Shown one piece after another: positions 37,298-46,875 of a DNA stretch of 64,000 nt. Both the position numbers and the translations under genes were made by a program. Origin of the DNA: Lachnospiraceae bacterium (GTDB lineage: Bacteria > Bacillota_A > Clostridia > Lachnospirales > Lachnospiraceae); the NCBI GenBank assembly GCA_021770615.1, contig JAETQR010000007.1:1-64000 (forward strand), given 5' to 3'. Each line of letters starts with the position of its first letter. The first letter of the stretch is position 1. The notes beneath the pieces are model-generated. The model made no database searches and was not told where the DNA came from. It saw nothing but the letters and a program-made list of their open reading frames with translations.

Positions 37298-37717
37298 CTA
37301 TCCCTTCCTTTTCCGAAAAACAAAAAATTTACTCAAAAGATAATTTGTAATCATAACTACAAATTGTACCATGATTTTAGCCAGCTTATCATTTATCATG
37401 ATCACCGTGACAAACAAAAACATAAAAAACATATCCAGTAAAAGAGACATTAACCTTGTCGCCACAAAGGAGGCTGCCTCAAGTACTTTATTCTTATTCT
37501 TACTATCAAACACAAACACACGGTTCGTAAAATAAGCAAATGTAACCGCCGCTACCCACGAAATAATATTCGCCGCCTGTAACTGTATGGCATTTTGAGG
37601 ATCAAATGCGGTGATAACCATGAGATAATAACTCCCCAGGCTTACCAGTGTAGTCATACCTCCTACAATAACATAGTTAACAATCTCCTTATATTTGGAA
37701 TAGTATTTTTTTAACAT
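37298..37717 (-). CDS. GtrA-like flippase, 139 aa
   Basis: A short four-helix membrane protein of the GtrA family: IVNYVIVGGMTTLVSLGSYY at the first helix, YFTNRVFVFDS in the middle, and YLLSKFFVFRKRK at the C-terminus. It probably flips the polyprenyl-phosphate sugar made by the GtrB-like enzyme upstream, whose gene it overlaps by 7 bases. Confidence 0.9.
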   Translation of the reverse strand: MLKKYYSKYKEIVNYVIVGGMTTLVSLGSYYLMVITAFDPQNAIQLQAANIISWVAAVTFAYFTNRVFVFDSKNKNKVLEAASFVATRLMSLLLDMFFMFLFVTVIMINDKLAKIMVQFVVMITNYLLSKFFVFRKRKG

Positions 37718-38667
37718 CTTCTTTCCTCACTGTCAGAAGTCTCCCCTAAATTAATTTTTTCCTTAACAATATAAATCGGCCTGTTTTTGGACTCTTCAAA
37801 TAAAACAGAAATATACTCGCCTATAATACCGATCACAACAAACAACAGAGAGAACAAAAAGCATAGTAAAATTACAATAGTTGCATATCCGCTTGGCGCC
37901 CCCCGAAAAGTGAGCAATGTATAAATCAGCACAACTATCCCCAGAAAAGCCGCCATGATTCCCGCATAAATTCCAATCTTAAGCGGAAAGTTGGAAAAAC
38001 ATATGATCGTATCAACTGAAAATTTCATTAACTTTTTTATATTATAGTGGCTATGGCCGCCCGCTCTCTCGCTCGCTTCATATTCCAATGCAGTCTTATT
38101 AAACCCTACGCTTTGGACAAACCCGCGCAAAAACCTGTTCTTTTCTCTGTAATTTGTTCTCAGAACCTCTGCGACCTGAGCATTTATCGCAAAAAAATCC
38201 GAAACATTCTTTTCAAATTTCACTCCGGAAGATAATAGGTTCACCACATTATAAAAAGCACTCGAAGTAACATTCTTCAGGCGTCCGGCAGAGACGTTTG
38301 ATGTCCTGACCATAGTAATAACTTCATAGCCCTCTTCAAATTTTTCTATGATCGGCGTAATGCACTCCAAAGGATGCTGCAGATCCGCATCCATACAAAT
38401 GATGGCATCTCCACCGGCATTGTCAATACCGGCAAGCATCGCCGCCTCATGACCAAAATTTCTCGAAAAGCTGATCACTTTTACCCATTGATTCTCTTCC
38501 GCAAAACCAGTGATCATCTGCAGGCTTTTATCAACACTTCCATCGTTTACAAAAATCAGTTCACTCTCCCATGCTAAAGTTGGCCTTATTTCCAAAAATT
38601 TCGTAAAAAATTTATCCAGTACTTCTTCCTCGTTATACACTGAAACAACGACTGATATCTTTTTCAA
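37711..38667 (-). CDS. GtrB-like polyprenyl-phosphate glycosyltransferase, 318 aa
   Basis: A GT2 GT-A domain (ISVVVSVYNEEEVLDKFF; CMDADLQHP with the DxD motif) followed by two C-terminal membrane helices (about 225-290), the arrangement of GtrB, ArnC and bactoprenol glucosyltransferases. KEKINLGETSDSEERRC ends the protein. The start is set at a TTG (38667) because AAAGGGG lies 8 bases upstream; a TTG 6 codons earlier is within that site. It forms a module with the GtrA gene and one or both family-A membrane proteins. Confidence 0.9.
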   Translation of the reverse strand: MKKISVVVSVYNEEEVLDKFFTKFLEIRPTLAWESELIFVNDGSVDKSLQMITGFAEENQWVKVISFSRNFGHEAAMLAGIDNAGGDAIICMDADLQHPLECITPIIEKFEEGYEVITMVRTSNVSAGRLKNVTSSAFYNVVNLLSSGVKFEKNVSDFFAINAQVAEVLRTNYREKNRFLRGFVQSVGFNKTALEYEASERAGGHSHYNIKKLMKFSVDTIICFSNFPLKIGIYAGIMAAFLGIVVLIYTLLTFRGAPSGYATIVILLCFLFSLLFVVIGIIGEYISVLFEESKNRPIYIVKEKINLGETSDSEERRC

Positions 38668-38681
38668 CTTAGCTGCCCCTT

Positions 38682-40670
38682 TCAATTACTCTTTTTACGT
38701 ACGATCTTGATTTTTTTAAAAATCAACTTGCTTTCCTGCGATACCCACAATCTAAACTGGACTTTTTTGCCCCCTGGTATATAAACGTCTTTTAATTTCG
38801 TCACGCCGCCGGAAGATTTCAGTTCTTTAACTGCCAGTCTCTGCTCCCCTCCATCCGTACACACATCCACTTCTCCCCGGGGTTCTCCTCCCTCTAACGG
38901 CTCATAATAGAACAAAACATCATATGTTCCTTCCACGGAATCCGCATAAGGACCATACAGGGCGCACCCCTCCATATCCTCAATAACCAGTCTGCCTTCC
39001 TGATATACTCCTGTACTTTCATATCCCTCGCTGTATGGGAAATCTACAGAAACCTTCCTCTCCCCCCTTGGCAGCCCACTGATACCATCCCACGGATTGT
39101 CCTCTGTATAATAAACACACAATTCCTCTGAAACCATTTCTGTAAACTGATAATTTACTTTAATATAATCAGGAAGTTGTTCAAACTCTTCCTTTGAAAT
39201 AATCATGATATTCTTTTTCCCGGCAATATTCCGGTCACCATAATCATTATAAAAATCACCTATATCCGTCGCAATTTTGCCATCCACAAAAGAAAGGCTA
39301 ACACAATATTTTTCCAATTCCATCGCGCGGATCACATGTGATTCTGTCTTTCTATTATACAAATATATCGAATTTGTTTTCTTTTCTTCTGCCACATCTA
39401 TGATCTTCTCACAAAGAGCATTTCCGTTTTCTGTAGTAAAAATATAGATACCTCTCGCTACATTGATCACTAGAAGCAACAATATGCAGGACATCCCGAA
39501 TATACGTTTCCAAACTTTATTCCTCTCTGCGCCGGCAAGACCGCCGACACACAGCAGTAAAAAACTGCACCATATGATATGATATCTGTGTTCAAAAACG
39601 GGCGATCCATATGTGGTATCTGTCAAAAGCAGCACTCCTAAATTCACCGCTGCCACCGCCAAAAACATCTGAAACAAATCATGATGTTTCTTTTTTATGA
39701 TCGCCATTCCCACACTAAACAAACAAATAGTTATAAAAGCAAACTGCAACAGCCTCGCTATTCCCTCAAGCGAAAAGATAGAGCATCCTTCAAAGAATCC
39801 GATTCCTCCAAACAACATATAAACTCCCAAAATCGCATTCCCTATATTTTTCCAAAAATCAAGTGCAGCGATAAGAGTCTTTTCGTTGTTAAAAGACACA
39901 CCTACAAAATAGTCATGAAGCTTCCACCCAAAAACACATACTGCTATCACTATTAACAAAGCCAAAAATTGCTTTAAATCCAATTCAATTTCATGTTCTT
40001 TTATACTTTTTACAACAAACCACAAAAAAACAGGGAACACGATCATAAGCAACACATAATTACCCGCAGATAAAGAAGTCCAGAAACTTCCTGTTATACA
40101 CAGAGAGAAAACAAGAACCAATCTTTTACCACCCAAACCGTTTGCCAACATGATCAAAAGGTCAACCAGCAGCAACATAACAATAATCCTGAATTCATAT
40201 TGACCGATAACAAAAAAAAGCATATTGCTCCACTCAAGCTCTCCAACAGCATATGGAGAAAAAATAAGGGCCGTTGCCAAAGCACCACACATAACGTTCA
40301 TTTTCAGATTTTTGAAAATGTCGCAGCATACAAGAAACGTAACTATATAAAGCAGAGCATGAACAACCGCCAACGACACCCCTAAGTTTCCGGAAAGCAA
40401 ATAAAGAGGGGCGGCAAAAAAAGCAGCATTATCAATCTCAATCGTAGAAAAATACTGAAAATTGTCCAAAAAAATATTTTTGTTTTTCCACATCTCTACC
40501 GAATGCCTGATCGCCAGAGAAGAGTCAAAACCTAACATTTGCTCCGATTTAAATACGTTGATACTTATAACAAGCAAAAATTGTAACACCAGCAATACAA
40601 TTAGAAGCACCCTTTGAACATTGTATTTTCTATCGTCTCCTATGCACTCCATTTTCCAAATCCACTTCAT
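38682..40670 (-). CDS. GT-C-like polytopic membrane protein, family A copy 2, 662 aa
   Basis: Paralogue of the 667-aa protein at 35283. It has the same plan: multi-span membrane half, LGFDSSLAIRHSVEMWKNK in the first outer loop (Asp49), LLLTDTTYGSPVFEHRYHII in a late loop, and a C-terminal VDFPYSEGYESTG beta-sandwich region. Two such proteins flank a single GtrA/GtrB pair, so they may use one lipid-linked sugar donor on two acceptors. The start is weakly supported (GGGG is 15-16 bases upstream); ATG at 40652 is an alternative. First gene after the 40.7-kb promoter. Function not established. Confidence 0.75.
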   Translation of the reverse strand: MKWIWKMECIGDDRKYNVQRVLLIVLLVLQFLLVISINVFKSEQMLGFDSSLAIRHSVEMWKNKNIFLDNFQYFSTIEIDNAAFFAAPLYLLSGNLGVSLAVVHALLYIVTFLVCCDIFKNLKMNVMCGALATALIFSPYAVGELEWSNMLFFVIGQYEFRIIVMLLLVDLLIMLANGLGGKRLVLVFSLCITGSFWTSLSAGNYVLLMIVFPVFLWFVVKSIKEHEIELDLKQFLALLIVIAVCVFGWKLHDYFVGVSFNNEKTLIAALDFWKNIGNAILGVYMLFGGIGFFEGCSIFSLEGIARLLQFAFITICLFSVGMAIIKKKHHDLFQMFLAVAAVNLGVLLLTDTTYGSPVFEHRYHIIWCSFLLLCVGGLAGAERNKVWKRIFGMSCILLLLVINVARGIYIFTTENGNALCEKIIDVAEEKKTNSIYLYNRKTESHVIRAMELEKYCVSLSFVDGKIATDIGDFYNDYGDRNIAGKKNIMIISKEEFEQLPDYIKVNYQFTEMVSEELCVYYTEDNPWDGISGLPRGERKVSVDFPYSEGYESTGVYQEGRLVIEDMEGCALYGPYADSVEGTYDVLFYYEPLEGGEPRGEVDVCTDGGEQRLAVKELKSSGGVTKLKDVYIPGGKKVQFRLWVSQESKLIFKKIKIVRKKSN

Positions 40671-40714
40671 TTTATTATTTCTTTCCCCTTTTCTAGCATG
40701 TCCAATTTTTCCAT

Positions 40715-40743
40715 ATTATACTATACTAAATTGCAACTGTCAA
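40715..40743 (-). promoter_or_regulatory. Consensus SigA promoter driving the 40.7-6.1 kb gene block
   Basis: TTGACA (40738-40743) and TATAAT (40715-40720) are separated by exactly 17 bases on the minus strand. This is the best promoter in the locus. Transcription would start near 40708, 38 bases before the first gene. It sits immediately downstream of a terminator, so a new transcript begins here. Confidence 0.85.
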
Positions 40744-40773
40744 ATTTAGCTCTCCACTAATCTGTATTTTGGG

Positions 40774-40814
40774 CAAAAAACAGTATGCGGCCTGGCAACT
40801 GCCAGCCTGCATAC
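40774..40814 (-). terminator. Rho-independent terminator after the Rpn gene
   Basis: On the minus strand an imperfect 15-bp stem (GTATGCAGGCTGGCA with TGCCAGGCCGCATAC, two mismatches, GT loop) is followed by TG and then six T. It lies 45 bases past the Rpn stop. Confidence 0.8.
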
Positions 40815-40859
40815 CATCAATATCGCTTCTCCTCATATTTATTTAATGGTCCAACAATT

Positions 40860-41747
40860 TCAGACCTCCCCTGCGGTCTCAAATTCCTCTATCAATCTTC
40901 TCATATATTCTTCATCCTGGGTCGCACGTTTCAAATCTGTCAGGCGGTTTTCTGACAGCAGATGATCTATAAGGATCATCGCCTCCTCTATTCCTTTATC
41001 CCTGCCTTCTTCCCTGATCAGCCTCATGTGTGCCTCTTCATCATATTCAAATATACTCATCTGTACCACCTCCGCCCGGTTCTTTTGAAAAAAATCTGCC
41101 AGGATCCCTTCCCGGATACATTCCGTTACAGACCGGTCTACCGCTGCTTCTAACCCAATCTGTTTCCGGTATCTGTTGACCTTCTCTACATATGTCATGT
41201 AGCCAAACAATGGCTCACAGCTTTTCTTCAGTTCTTCGTTATATCCTTCGTTGATATTCAACTGTACAACAGCAAGCTCCAGTCCCGGTTCCCCCATCTG
41301 TTTTGTATATAAGTTGGACAGGTACATCACCCTGCGTTCCGGCTGCTCATCCTTTCCGTTATAGAAAACCACAAAATGCGGAGTTGGAAGTTTCACTTCC
41401 TTGCTACTATAAATCTCTTCTTTGCGGACCATTGTCTCATACATCCTTGAGATATAAAACAGGTCACGTAATGGCATATTCGGATTCACCGTGGACTGAT
41501 GCTCATACAGATTTAACCGGGCATCCAGCACACAGGATACATCATTCTTCATATTCATATAGATGGCATTTTCCAACGTATTGACCTGCAGTTCTTCCGG
41601 ATCCTCATAATGTGTACCATTTACCGCATTGAACAGGGACAAAAGCTTCTTCTTATCCCTGAACAGCATACGGAACACCGTATCTTTATGTATCCGCATC
41701 ACTTTGGTATCAAAAACCGCTTTGTCTTTCACTCCTTCTCCTGTCAT
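40860..41747 (-). CDS. Rpn family recombination-promoting nuclease/putative transposase, 295 aa
   Basis: Matches the Rpn/PD-(D/E)XK family by its layout: KDTVFRMLFRDKKKLLSLFNAV at the N-terminus, DARLNLYEHQSTVNPNMPLR (the nuclease core with EHQS) and YISRMYE. A C-terminal coiled segment with EEGRDKGIEEAM is also typical of these multicopy proteins. Rpn nucleases promote RecA-independent recombination in E. coli; the role here is unknown. The start at 41747 has GGAGG 8 bases upstream. Nothing in it relates to polysaccharide, so it is probably an insertion in the locus. Confidence 0.85.
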   Translation of the reverse strand: MTGEGVKDKAVFDTKVMRIHKDTVFRMLFRDKKKLLSLFNAVNGTHYEDPEELQVNTLENAIYMNMKNDVSCVLDARLNLYEHQSTVNPNMPLRDLFYISRMYETMVRKEEIYSSKEVKLPTPHFVVFYNGKDEQPERRVMYLSNLYTKQMGEPGLELAVVQLNINEGYNEELKKSCEPLFGYMTYVEKVNRYRKQIGLEAAVDRSVTECIREGILADFFQKNRAEVVQMSIFEYDEEAHMRLIREEGRDKGIEEAMILIDHLLSENRLTDLKRATQDEEYMRRLIEEFETAGEV

Positions 41748-42086
41748 CTCATTCTCCTCCCATCTTCCGGCAGGACCTGGGATGCCATCAAGCATTCAGT
41801 ACAATCAATACCATGTTATACTGACTTCCCTTTCCCACAAACTCCTGCCTTGTTATTTCATATTTTGAATCATCAAGCAAGAGTTCATATATCAGAAAGC
41901 TGCTGACAGCTGTCAAGATGCGGCTTATTGATCCGCTGAGATTATAGAAATTACTTGCTTTAAGTATACTATAGCATAGTTTACTGATAGATGCAAGTTT
42001 GGTTTTATGGAAATGAAAACTTAAGTCTTATACTTTTTAGCAAATAGTAGTACACCAATTTTACACTAGTATAAGAATTATCAAAA
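41748..42086. other. Spacer upstream of the Rpn gene
   Basis: About 340 bases with no supported gene. A TATAAT is present on the minus strand at 41941-41946 but without a good -35. AT-rich near 41950-42080. I see no repeat or RNA structure of note. Confidence 0.5.
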
Positions 42087-42254
42087 ATGTCACCGGAAGA
42101 ACAACAGAAGAAAATAGACGAATACTATGCAACACTTTCCCAGGAAGATGTATTGGTACTATTTTTTTCTCTTCTAAAACATGAAAAGATCAGAAAAGTT
42201 GCGAAAGAAATCTTTTCCGAAGAGGAATGGGCACGAATAGAGAATATACTTTAA
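42087..42254 (+). CDS. Possible small acidic helical protein, 55 aa
   Basis: An ATG opens a 55-codon frame on the plus strand against the direction of the locus. The product (MSPEEQQKKIDEYYATLSQ at the start, EIFSEEEWARIENIL at the end) is rich in Glu/Lys, has protein-like composition and would be mostly helical. No ribosome site or promoter is clear. It could be a small regulatory protein or the remnant of a longer gene displaced by the nearby Rpn insertion. No family recognised. Confidence 0.35.
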   Translation: MSPEEQQKKIDEYYATLSQEDVLVLFFSLLKHEKIRKVAKEIFSEEEWARIENIL

Positions 42255-42368
42255 AAGGGCTCGCGCTTTGCAGCCACTGCCTCAAAAACAGATTGAGGGA
42301 CGGCGGTCTGCGGTAGCGTTGAAGGAAGGCGGAACGATGGAATAACCCATGAAATCCTATTGTCCGCT

Positions 42369-43748
42369 TTAAAACCGGAAATATAAGAATGGGCTGAAGC
42401 CGCTTCCTACCATATAAGCAATTGCAACGCAAAAAATGAATAGTAAAATTGCGCCGGAAATAAAAGGATATACTTTAAAACGTCCCATAATTTTCTTTAC
42501 GCATGAAGTAACCGGCATAGAAAAAATCACGCCGGCAATGAGGCAGAAGATATATTGTCTGTTCAGGTTTGCTATCAATTCTATGCCCGACCTATTTGTA
42601 ACTGTGAACATATTTTTTATATACATAAGCGCGCCGCCTAAATCATCCGCCCTGAAAAATACCCATCCAATGATTATGACTGTCATTGCATATGCATGCT
42701 GAAAAAGGCGGGGAAGTTTCTTAAGAATATTTCCCCAATTCATCCGTTCCAGGATTAAAAAGCATACATAATATAATCCCCAGACGACAAAGTTCCAACT
42801 TGCGCCATGCCAGATTCCTGTCAAAAGGAATACCACAAATAAATTAAAATACGTTCTGCCGGAGGAGCGTCTGCTGCCTCCCATAGGTATATATACATAA
42901 TCCCTAAACCACGTCGATAATGAAATATGCCACCTCCTCCAAAACTCTTTGATTGAACCGGATATATAGGGAAAATTAAAATTTACCGGAAAATCAAAGC
43001 CAAATATTTTTCCAAGTCCAATTGCCATATCTGAATATCCGCTGAAATCAAAGTAAATCTGCAGTGTATAAGCAATGGCTCCCATCCACGCCAGAGGCGC
43101 CGAGTATCCGTTCCCGGCAAATGCCGCATCCGCCAGAGGCGCAAGCTGGTCTGCCACCAAAATTTTTTTAGAAAAGCCGGACATGAAACGTCTGATACCG
43201 GAATAGATACTGTCAGTAGTAACCGTTCTCTGATGAAGCCGTTTTTCAATATCTGCGTAACGTACAATAGGTCCTGCAATTAATTGAGGAAAAAAAGAGA
43301 TATATAGTCCCAGATTCAGTATATTTTTCTGGATTCCGGCATGTCCCCGGTATACATCAATTACATAAGACATTGCCTGAAAAGTATAAAAGGATATTCC
43401 TATTGGTAGTGCAATATTTTTCAGCGCAATATCTGTACCGAAAATGCCGTTTATATTTTCTAATGCAAAATCAAAATATTTAAAATAAAATAGCAGCAGT
43501 AAATTTACGCATATAGTTACTGCGACCCATATTTTATTTTTATGTACCCTTTTTATAATTAACGCCATTGAATAATTGAAAATTATTTCAATAAACATTA
43601 ATACAATATATTTAGGTTCTCCCCACGAATAAAAGACAAGGGACGTCAATAGAAGCCATACATTTTTATACCTATCATTCAATAAAAAGTAAATGCAGAA
43701 TGTAACTGGTAGAAAAACAAATAAAAAAACTGCTGAACTGAATACCAT
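42369..43748 (-). CDS. MBOAT O-acyltransferase (AlgI/DltB-like), 459 aa
   Basis: A polytopic acyltransferase: PIGISFYTFQAMSYVIDVYR, SIKEFWRRWHISLSTWFRDY with its conserved Trp-His block, and the second motif GIWHGASWNFVVWGLYY with the catalytic His. MBOAT proteins of this kind pass acyl (usually acetyl) groups across the membrane to a partner SGNH protein. The AlgX-like gene lies directly upstream (stop TAA and this ATG abut), so the two form a polysaccharide O-acylation pair. The final residues GSGFSPFLYFRF are typical for the family. Confidence 0.93.
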   Translation of the reverse strand: MVFSSAVFLFVFLPVTFCIYFLLNDRYKNVWLLLTSLVFYSWGEPKYIVLMFIEIIFNYSMALIIKRVHKNKIWVAVTICVNLLLLFYFKYFDFALENINGIFGTDIALKNIALPIGISFYTFQAMSYVIDVYRGHAGIQKNILNLGLYISFFPQLIAGPIVRYADIEKRLHQRTVTTDSIYSGIRRFMSGFSKKILVADQLAPLADAAFAGNGYSAPLAWMGAIAYTLQIYFDFSGYSDMAIGLGKIFGFDFPVNFNFPYISGSIKEFWRRWHISLSTWFRDYVYIPMGGSRRSSGRTYFNLFVVFLLTGIWHGASWNFVVWGLYYVCFLILERMNWGNILKKLPRLFQHAYAMTVIIIGWVFFRADDLGGALMYIKNMFTVTNRSGIELIANLNRQYIFCLIAGVIFSMPVTSCVKKIMGRFKVYPFISGAILLFIFCVAIAYMVGSGFSPFLYFRF

Positions 43749-45329
43749 TTACTTTTCCTCCCCAATATAATATACCATAATCCCCAAATCGCGGGTGTCA
43801 TTATTGATCCCGGCCGCTGCGGGGTTAAAAGATCCGCTACACAATAATTCAATCTCATAAATATCATTTGAACTGCGTCCTAATGACTCAGGGGGAATTA
43901 CAAAATCAAAATTTCCCGGTTGCGTAAAAGTCAATTCCTGGCATTTATTGCGATTGACATATACCGTTAATTGGAAATCTCCATTTTTCACAGATTCTTC
44001 GTGTATTCCAATCTCAAATAACAGCCCCTGCGATGTGATACCTTCGTTTTGCAGTGTTACTGAGCAGCTTTCTTTCGTCCACACACAAGCGTCTTCATAA
44101 TCATAATAGCCCCGACTGCTTTCCAGGCCCGTTTTTTCTGTCGCACAGAGATTTATTCCCGTTTCACCTAAAACACTGGAAGAAGGAACATACGTATCCA
44201 GATAAGAATCCAGATACTCAACAAAGCCGGAGGAGTAGGAGGGGATCTGGGCTTCATTCAGTTCGATTACCACAAAATCGGTTCGGTCTAAATAATATTT
44301 TAAGTCCAAATCCTCCCACTGTGTAAGCGTCTGTATATCTCCAGCTGAATCTCTGATGTAATTATTATAATTTATGTAAGACACCTCTTCATTTGGATAA
44401 CGTTCAAAAAAATCCTTTTGAAATCCTTCAGAAAAAGAACCTCCCTGTAATAAAATCCGGGTTTTGTCATAATAGTCTGGATAGGCTGCCGCTGTGTTGT
44501 ATTCATAATATGCCTGATCAGGTGGAGCAGAAAATATATTGAGCAAATCATATACATCCGAATCCCTCCAAAAAGGCTGGCTGCTCATTTTTATATCCTG
44601 TATTGCAAATTTCCTAAGCTGCTTTCCTGATATATCAGAAAGCTTATTGATCAGCGCAAGAGAAGCCTGCTGCTCAACAGGCCGTGCCCAGTGTATTCCT
44701 GTTTTGTAAAACAGGGGATACCCGTCAGGCGCGGCATCTGACGTATCGAAATAATTGATTGATTGATTGCTAAGCAGCTGCTGCAGATATACGATTCCTC
44801 TGACACCGTGTTCATCCTGAATACGGTATTGAAAGGGAATGTCATCTAAATTATAAACTGCTTTAGAAGGCGTAGTATATATTAAAAAAAATTTACCTGC
44901 ATTGTGCAGCTTTTCCTGAATATTTTTTAAATGCTGCACATAATTTTCCAGTAAAACGCAGTTTTCTGTAATGCTGTAATTATAGCTGCCAATTGTTAAT
45001 GCGTCCTTTATATAGTGGGGCTCAAAAACATTGCTCGACCTGCCAACAATACGATTTCCCAATGAAAAGCAACTATATCTTAACTGATTATACGATTTAA
45101 TTATGCAACCTCTGGGTATCAAGTTTGCATTTAGCCATTTGTCATACTGTGACTGATAAGCACCGGAAAAATAATCCGATACAGTCAGACAGGGTTTTTC
45201 TTCTTCCTTAGAATATCCATTTAACACAAGGTCCAGACGTTTGGATGTCAGGCCATAAATGCCCTGTAAACACATAGGGCACATTATAATACAGCAAAAT
45301 ATACCGATAAATAATTTTTTAAGATTCAT
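43749..45329 (-). CDS. AlgX/AlgJ-like SGNH O-acyltransferase, 526 aa
   Basis: A signal anchor (residues 1-26) leads to a SGNH-like extracellular domain. TGIHWA (210-215) matches the TGTHW block of AlgX/AlgJ, GGSFS (296-300) is the nucleophile-elbow-type motif, and VVIELNEAQIPSY lies near 370-385. A C-terminal beta-sandwich (about 415-526) may bind carbohydrate. It would accept the acyl group from the MBOAT partner and put it on the polymer outside the cell. AAGGAG is 8 bases upstream of the ATG. Confidence 0.85.
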   Translation of the reverse strand: MNLKKLFIGIFCCIIMCPMCLQGIYGLTSKRLDLVLNGYSKEEEKPCLTVSDYFSGAYQSQYDKWLNANLIPRGCIIKSYNQLRYSCFSLGNRIVGRSSNVFEPHYIKDALTIGSYNYSITENCVLLENYVQHLKNIQEKLHNAGKFFLIYTTPSKAVYNLDDIPFQYRIQDEHGVRGIVYLQQLLSNQSINYFDTSDAAPDGYPLFYKTGIHWARPVEQQASLALINKLSDISGKQLRKFAIQDIKMSSQPFWRDSDVYDLLNIFSAPPDQAYYEYNTAAAYPDYYDKTRILLQGGSFSEGFQKDFFERYPNEEVSYINYNNYIRDSAGDIQTLTQWEDLDLKYYLDRTDFVVIELNEAQIPSYSSGFVEYLDSYLDTYVPSSSVLGETGINLCATEKTGLESSRGYYDYEDACVWTKESCSVTLQNEGITSQGLLFEIGIHEESVKNGDFQLTVYVNRNKCQELTFTQPGNFDFVIPPESLGRSSNDIYEIELLCSGSFNPAAAGINNDTRDLGIMVYYIGEEK

Positions 45330-45427
45330 GATTCTGTCTCCTTATTTGCTACGTTTTCAGCTTCTCACGAACATTCCCTGTTCGGAAATGCCACTGGATT
45401 TTGAACACGAAAATCTCCATGAATTCC

Positions 45428-46873
45428 TTAAAATTGAAAGTATAAGAAATTAGACACCTGGCTCATATTGATAATATTCAATATCATCAATATCGCTGTA
45501 ATTATCGCAATTACTTTCGTCGGTTTCACTTTTTCCACAATCTGCTGGGAATTTGGCATAAACCAGCAGATAATAAGGCCGATCAATAATGCGATTGACA
45601 CAGAGTAATTTGTGATCAGGTATTGAAGCATCGACACAAAATCATTCCAATGGAGTCTGGTATGATATCCAAAACAAAACATATTCTTTAAAACGATCCA
45701 TGCCCCCGTAAAGGTATTTGAAACAAATAAAACTCTTGTTAAGACTACACCGACAGCTGTCAATGGATAGGCAACCAGTGCAGGAAATTTCCAGCCCTTC
45801 CTTGACATATAAGATGCGCAGCAGACAAAAAAACCATTGATCAATCCCCATACAACAAACGTCCAGCCTGCCCCATGCCAAAAACCGCTCACAAAGAACG
45901 TCACCATTGTTGCGACATAGTAATTGCGCCATTTGCTCCCCTTACGGAACACACTGCGAAATATATAATCACCAAGAAAACGGGATAACGTCATATGCCA
46001 CCGTTTCCAATAATCCTGAAAATTGCGCGCCTTATACGGAGAATTGAAATTGCGCGGAATCGCAATATTGAAAAACAGCGCAAGACCGATCGCCATATCC
46101 GCATATCCTGACAGGTCAAAATAGTATGAGATCGTATATTCGATTGAATGATACCAGGTGATAAGTGCCCCATAATAAACATCATTTCCCTGAACCGAAT
46201 CAAAAAAGAAAGAGGCCGAATTTGTCAATGGATCGGCAAGTAACAATTTTTTAGAACATCCGATCGTAAAAAGTATGATTCCTTTTGTGATATTCTCCCA
46301 GTTGATCTTATATGTTTCCGGATCTTCAAATTGGTCCATCACATCACTGTGATGGACGATCGGCCCAACGATCAACTGTGGGAAAAATGTAATAAATAAC
46401 AGGTAATTAATGATATCATAAGATTTTGTAATTCCCCTGTAGGAATCTACCAGATAAGCGATCAACTGAAAAGTAAAAAAGGAGATCCCGATTGGTAAAA
46501 TAATATTCTTCAGAGGAATTTCCGAACCCGTGATCCAGTTATAATTGGAAATAAAAAAGTCCGTGTATTTATAATAGCCAAGCAAAATGACATTGCACAT
46601 AATACCTAGAAATAATAGTAATTTTTTAGAATCCAGCTTACCTTTGCACCCATTAGGCAATTTGCTTAAAATGTAACCAACGATGTAATTCCCAAAGATA
46701 CTTCCAAGGAAGAACGGAAAAAAGCTCTGGCTTCCAACAAAGTAAAAGATCAGGGAAGCGACGATCAATTCCAGTTTTGCTAACATATATTGTTTCTGGC
46801 TGCACAATATCCTGTATAGTAGAAGTGTTATAGGGAAAAATAAAAACAAAAATTTATATGTTGAAAAAACCAT
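45428..46873 (-). CDS. Second MBOAT O-acyltransferase, 481 aa
   Basis: Same family as the 42369 gene, with ILPIGISFFTFQLIAYLVDS, NFQDYWKRWHMTLSRFLGDY and SGFWHGAGWTFVVWGLING containing the catalytic His. By-eye identity to the first copy is only moderate, so the two pairs are not a recent duplication. The ATG at 46873 is preferred over a TTG two codons earlier. It is coupled to the SGNH partner gene upstream. Confidence 0.92.
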   Translation of the reverse strand: MVFSTYKFLFLFFPITLLLYRILCSQKQYMLAKLELIVASLIFYFVGSQSFFPFFLGSIFGNYIVGYILSKLPNGCKGKLDSKKLLLFLGIMCNVILLGYYKYTDFFISNYNWITGSEIPLKNIILPIGISFFTFQLIAYLVDSYRGITKSYDIINYLLFITFFPQLIVGPIVHHSDVMDQFEDPETYKINWENITKGIILFTIGCSKKLLLADPLTNSASFFFDSVQGNDVYYGALITWYHSIEYTISYYFDLSGYADMAIGLALFFNIAIPRNFNSPYKARNFQDYWKRWHMTLSRFLGDYIFRSVFRKGSKWRNYYVATMVTFFVSGFWHGAGWTFVVWGLINGFFVCCASYMSRKGWKFPALVAYPLTAVGVVLTRVLFVSNTFTGAWIVLKNMFCFGYHTRLHWNDFVSMLQYLITNYSVSIALLIGLIICWFMPNSQQIVEKVKPTKVIAIITAILMILNIINMSQVSNFLYFQF

Positions 46874-46875
46874 GA

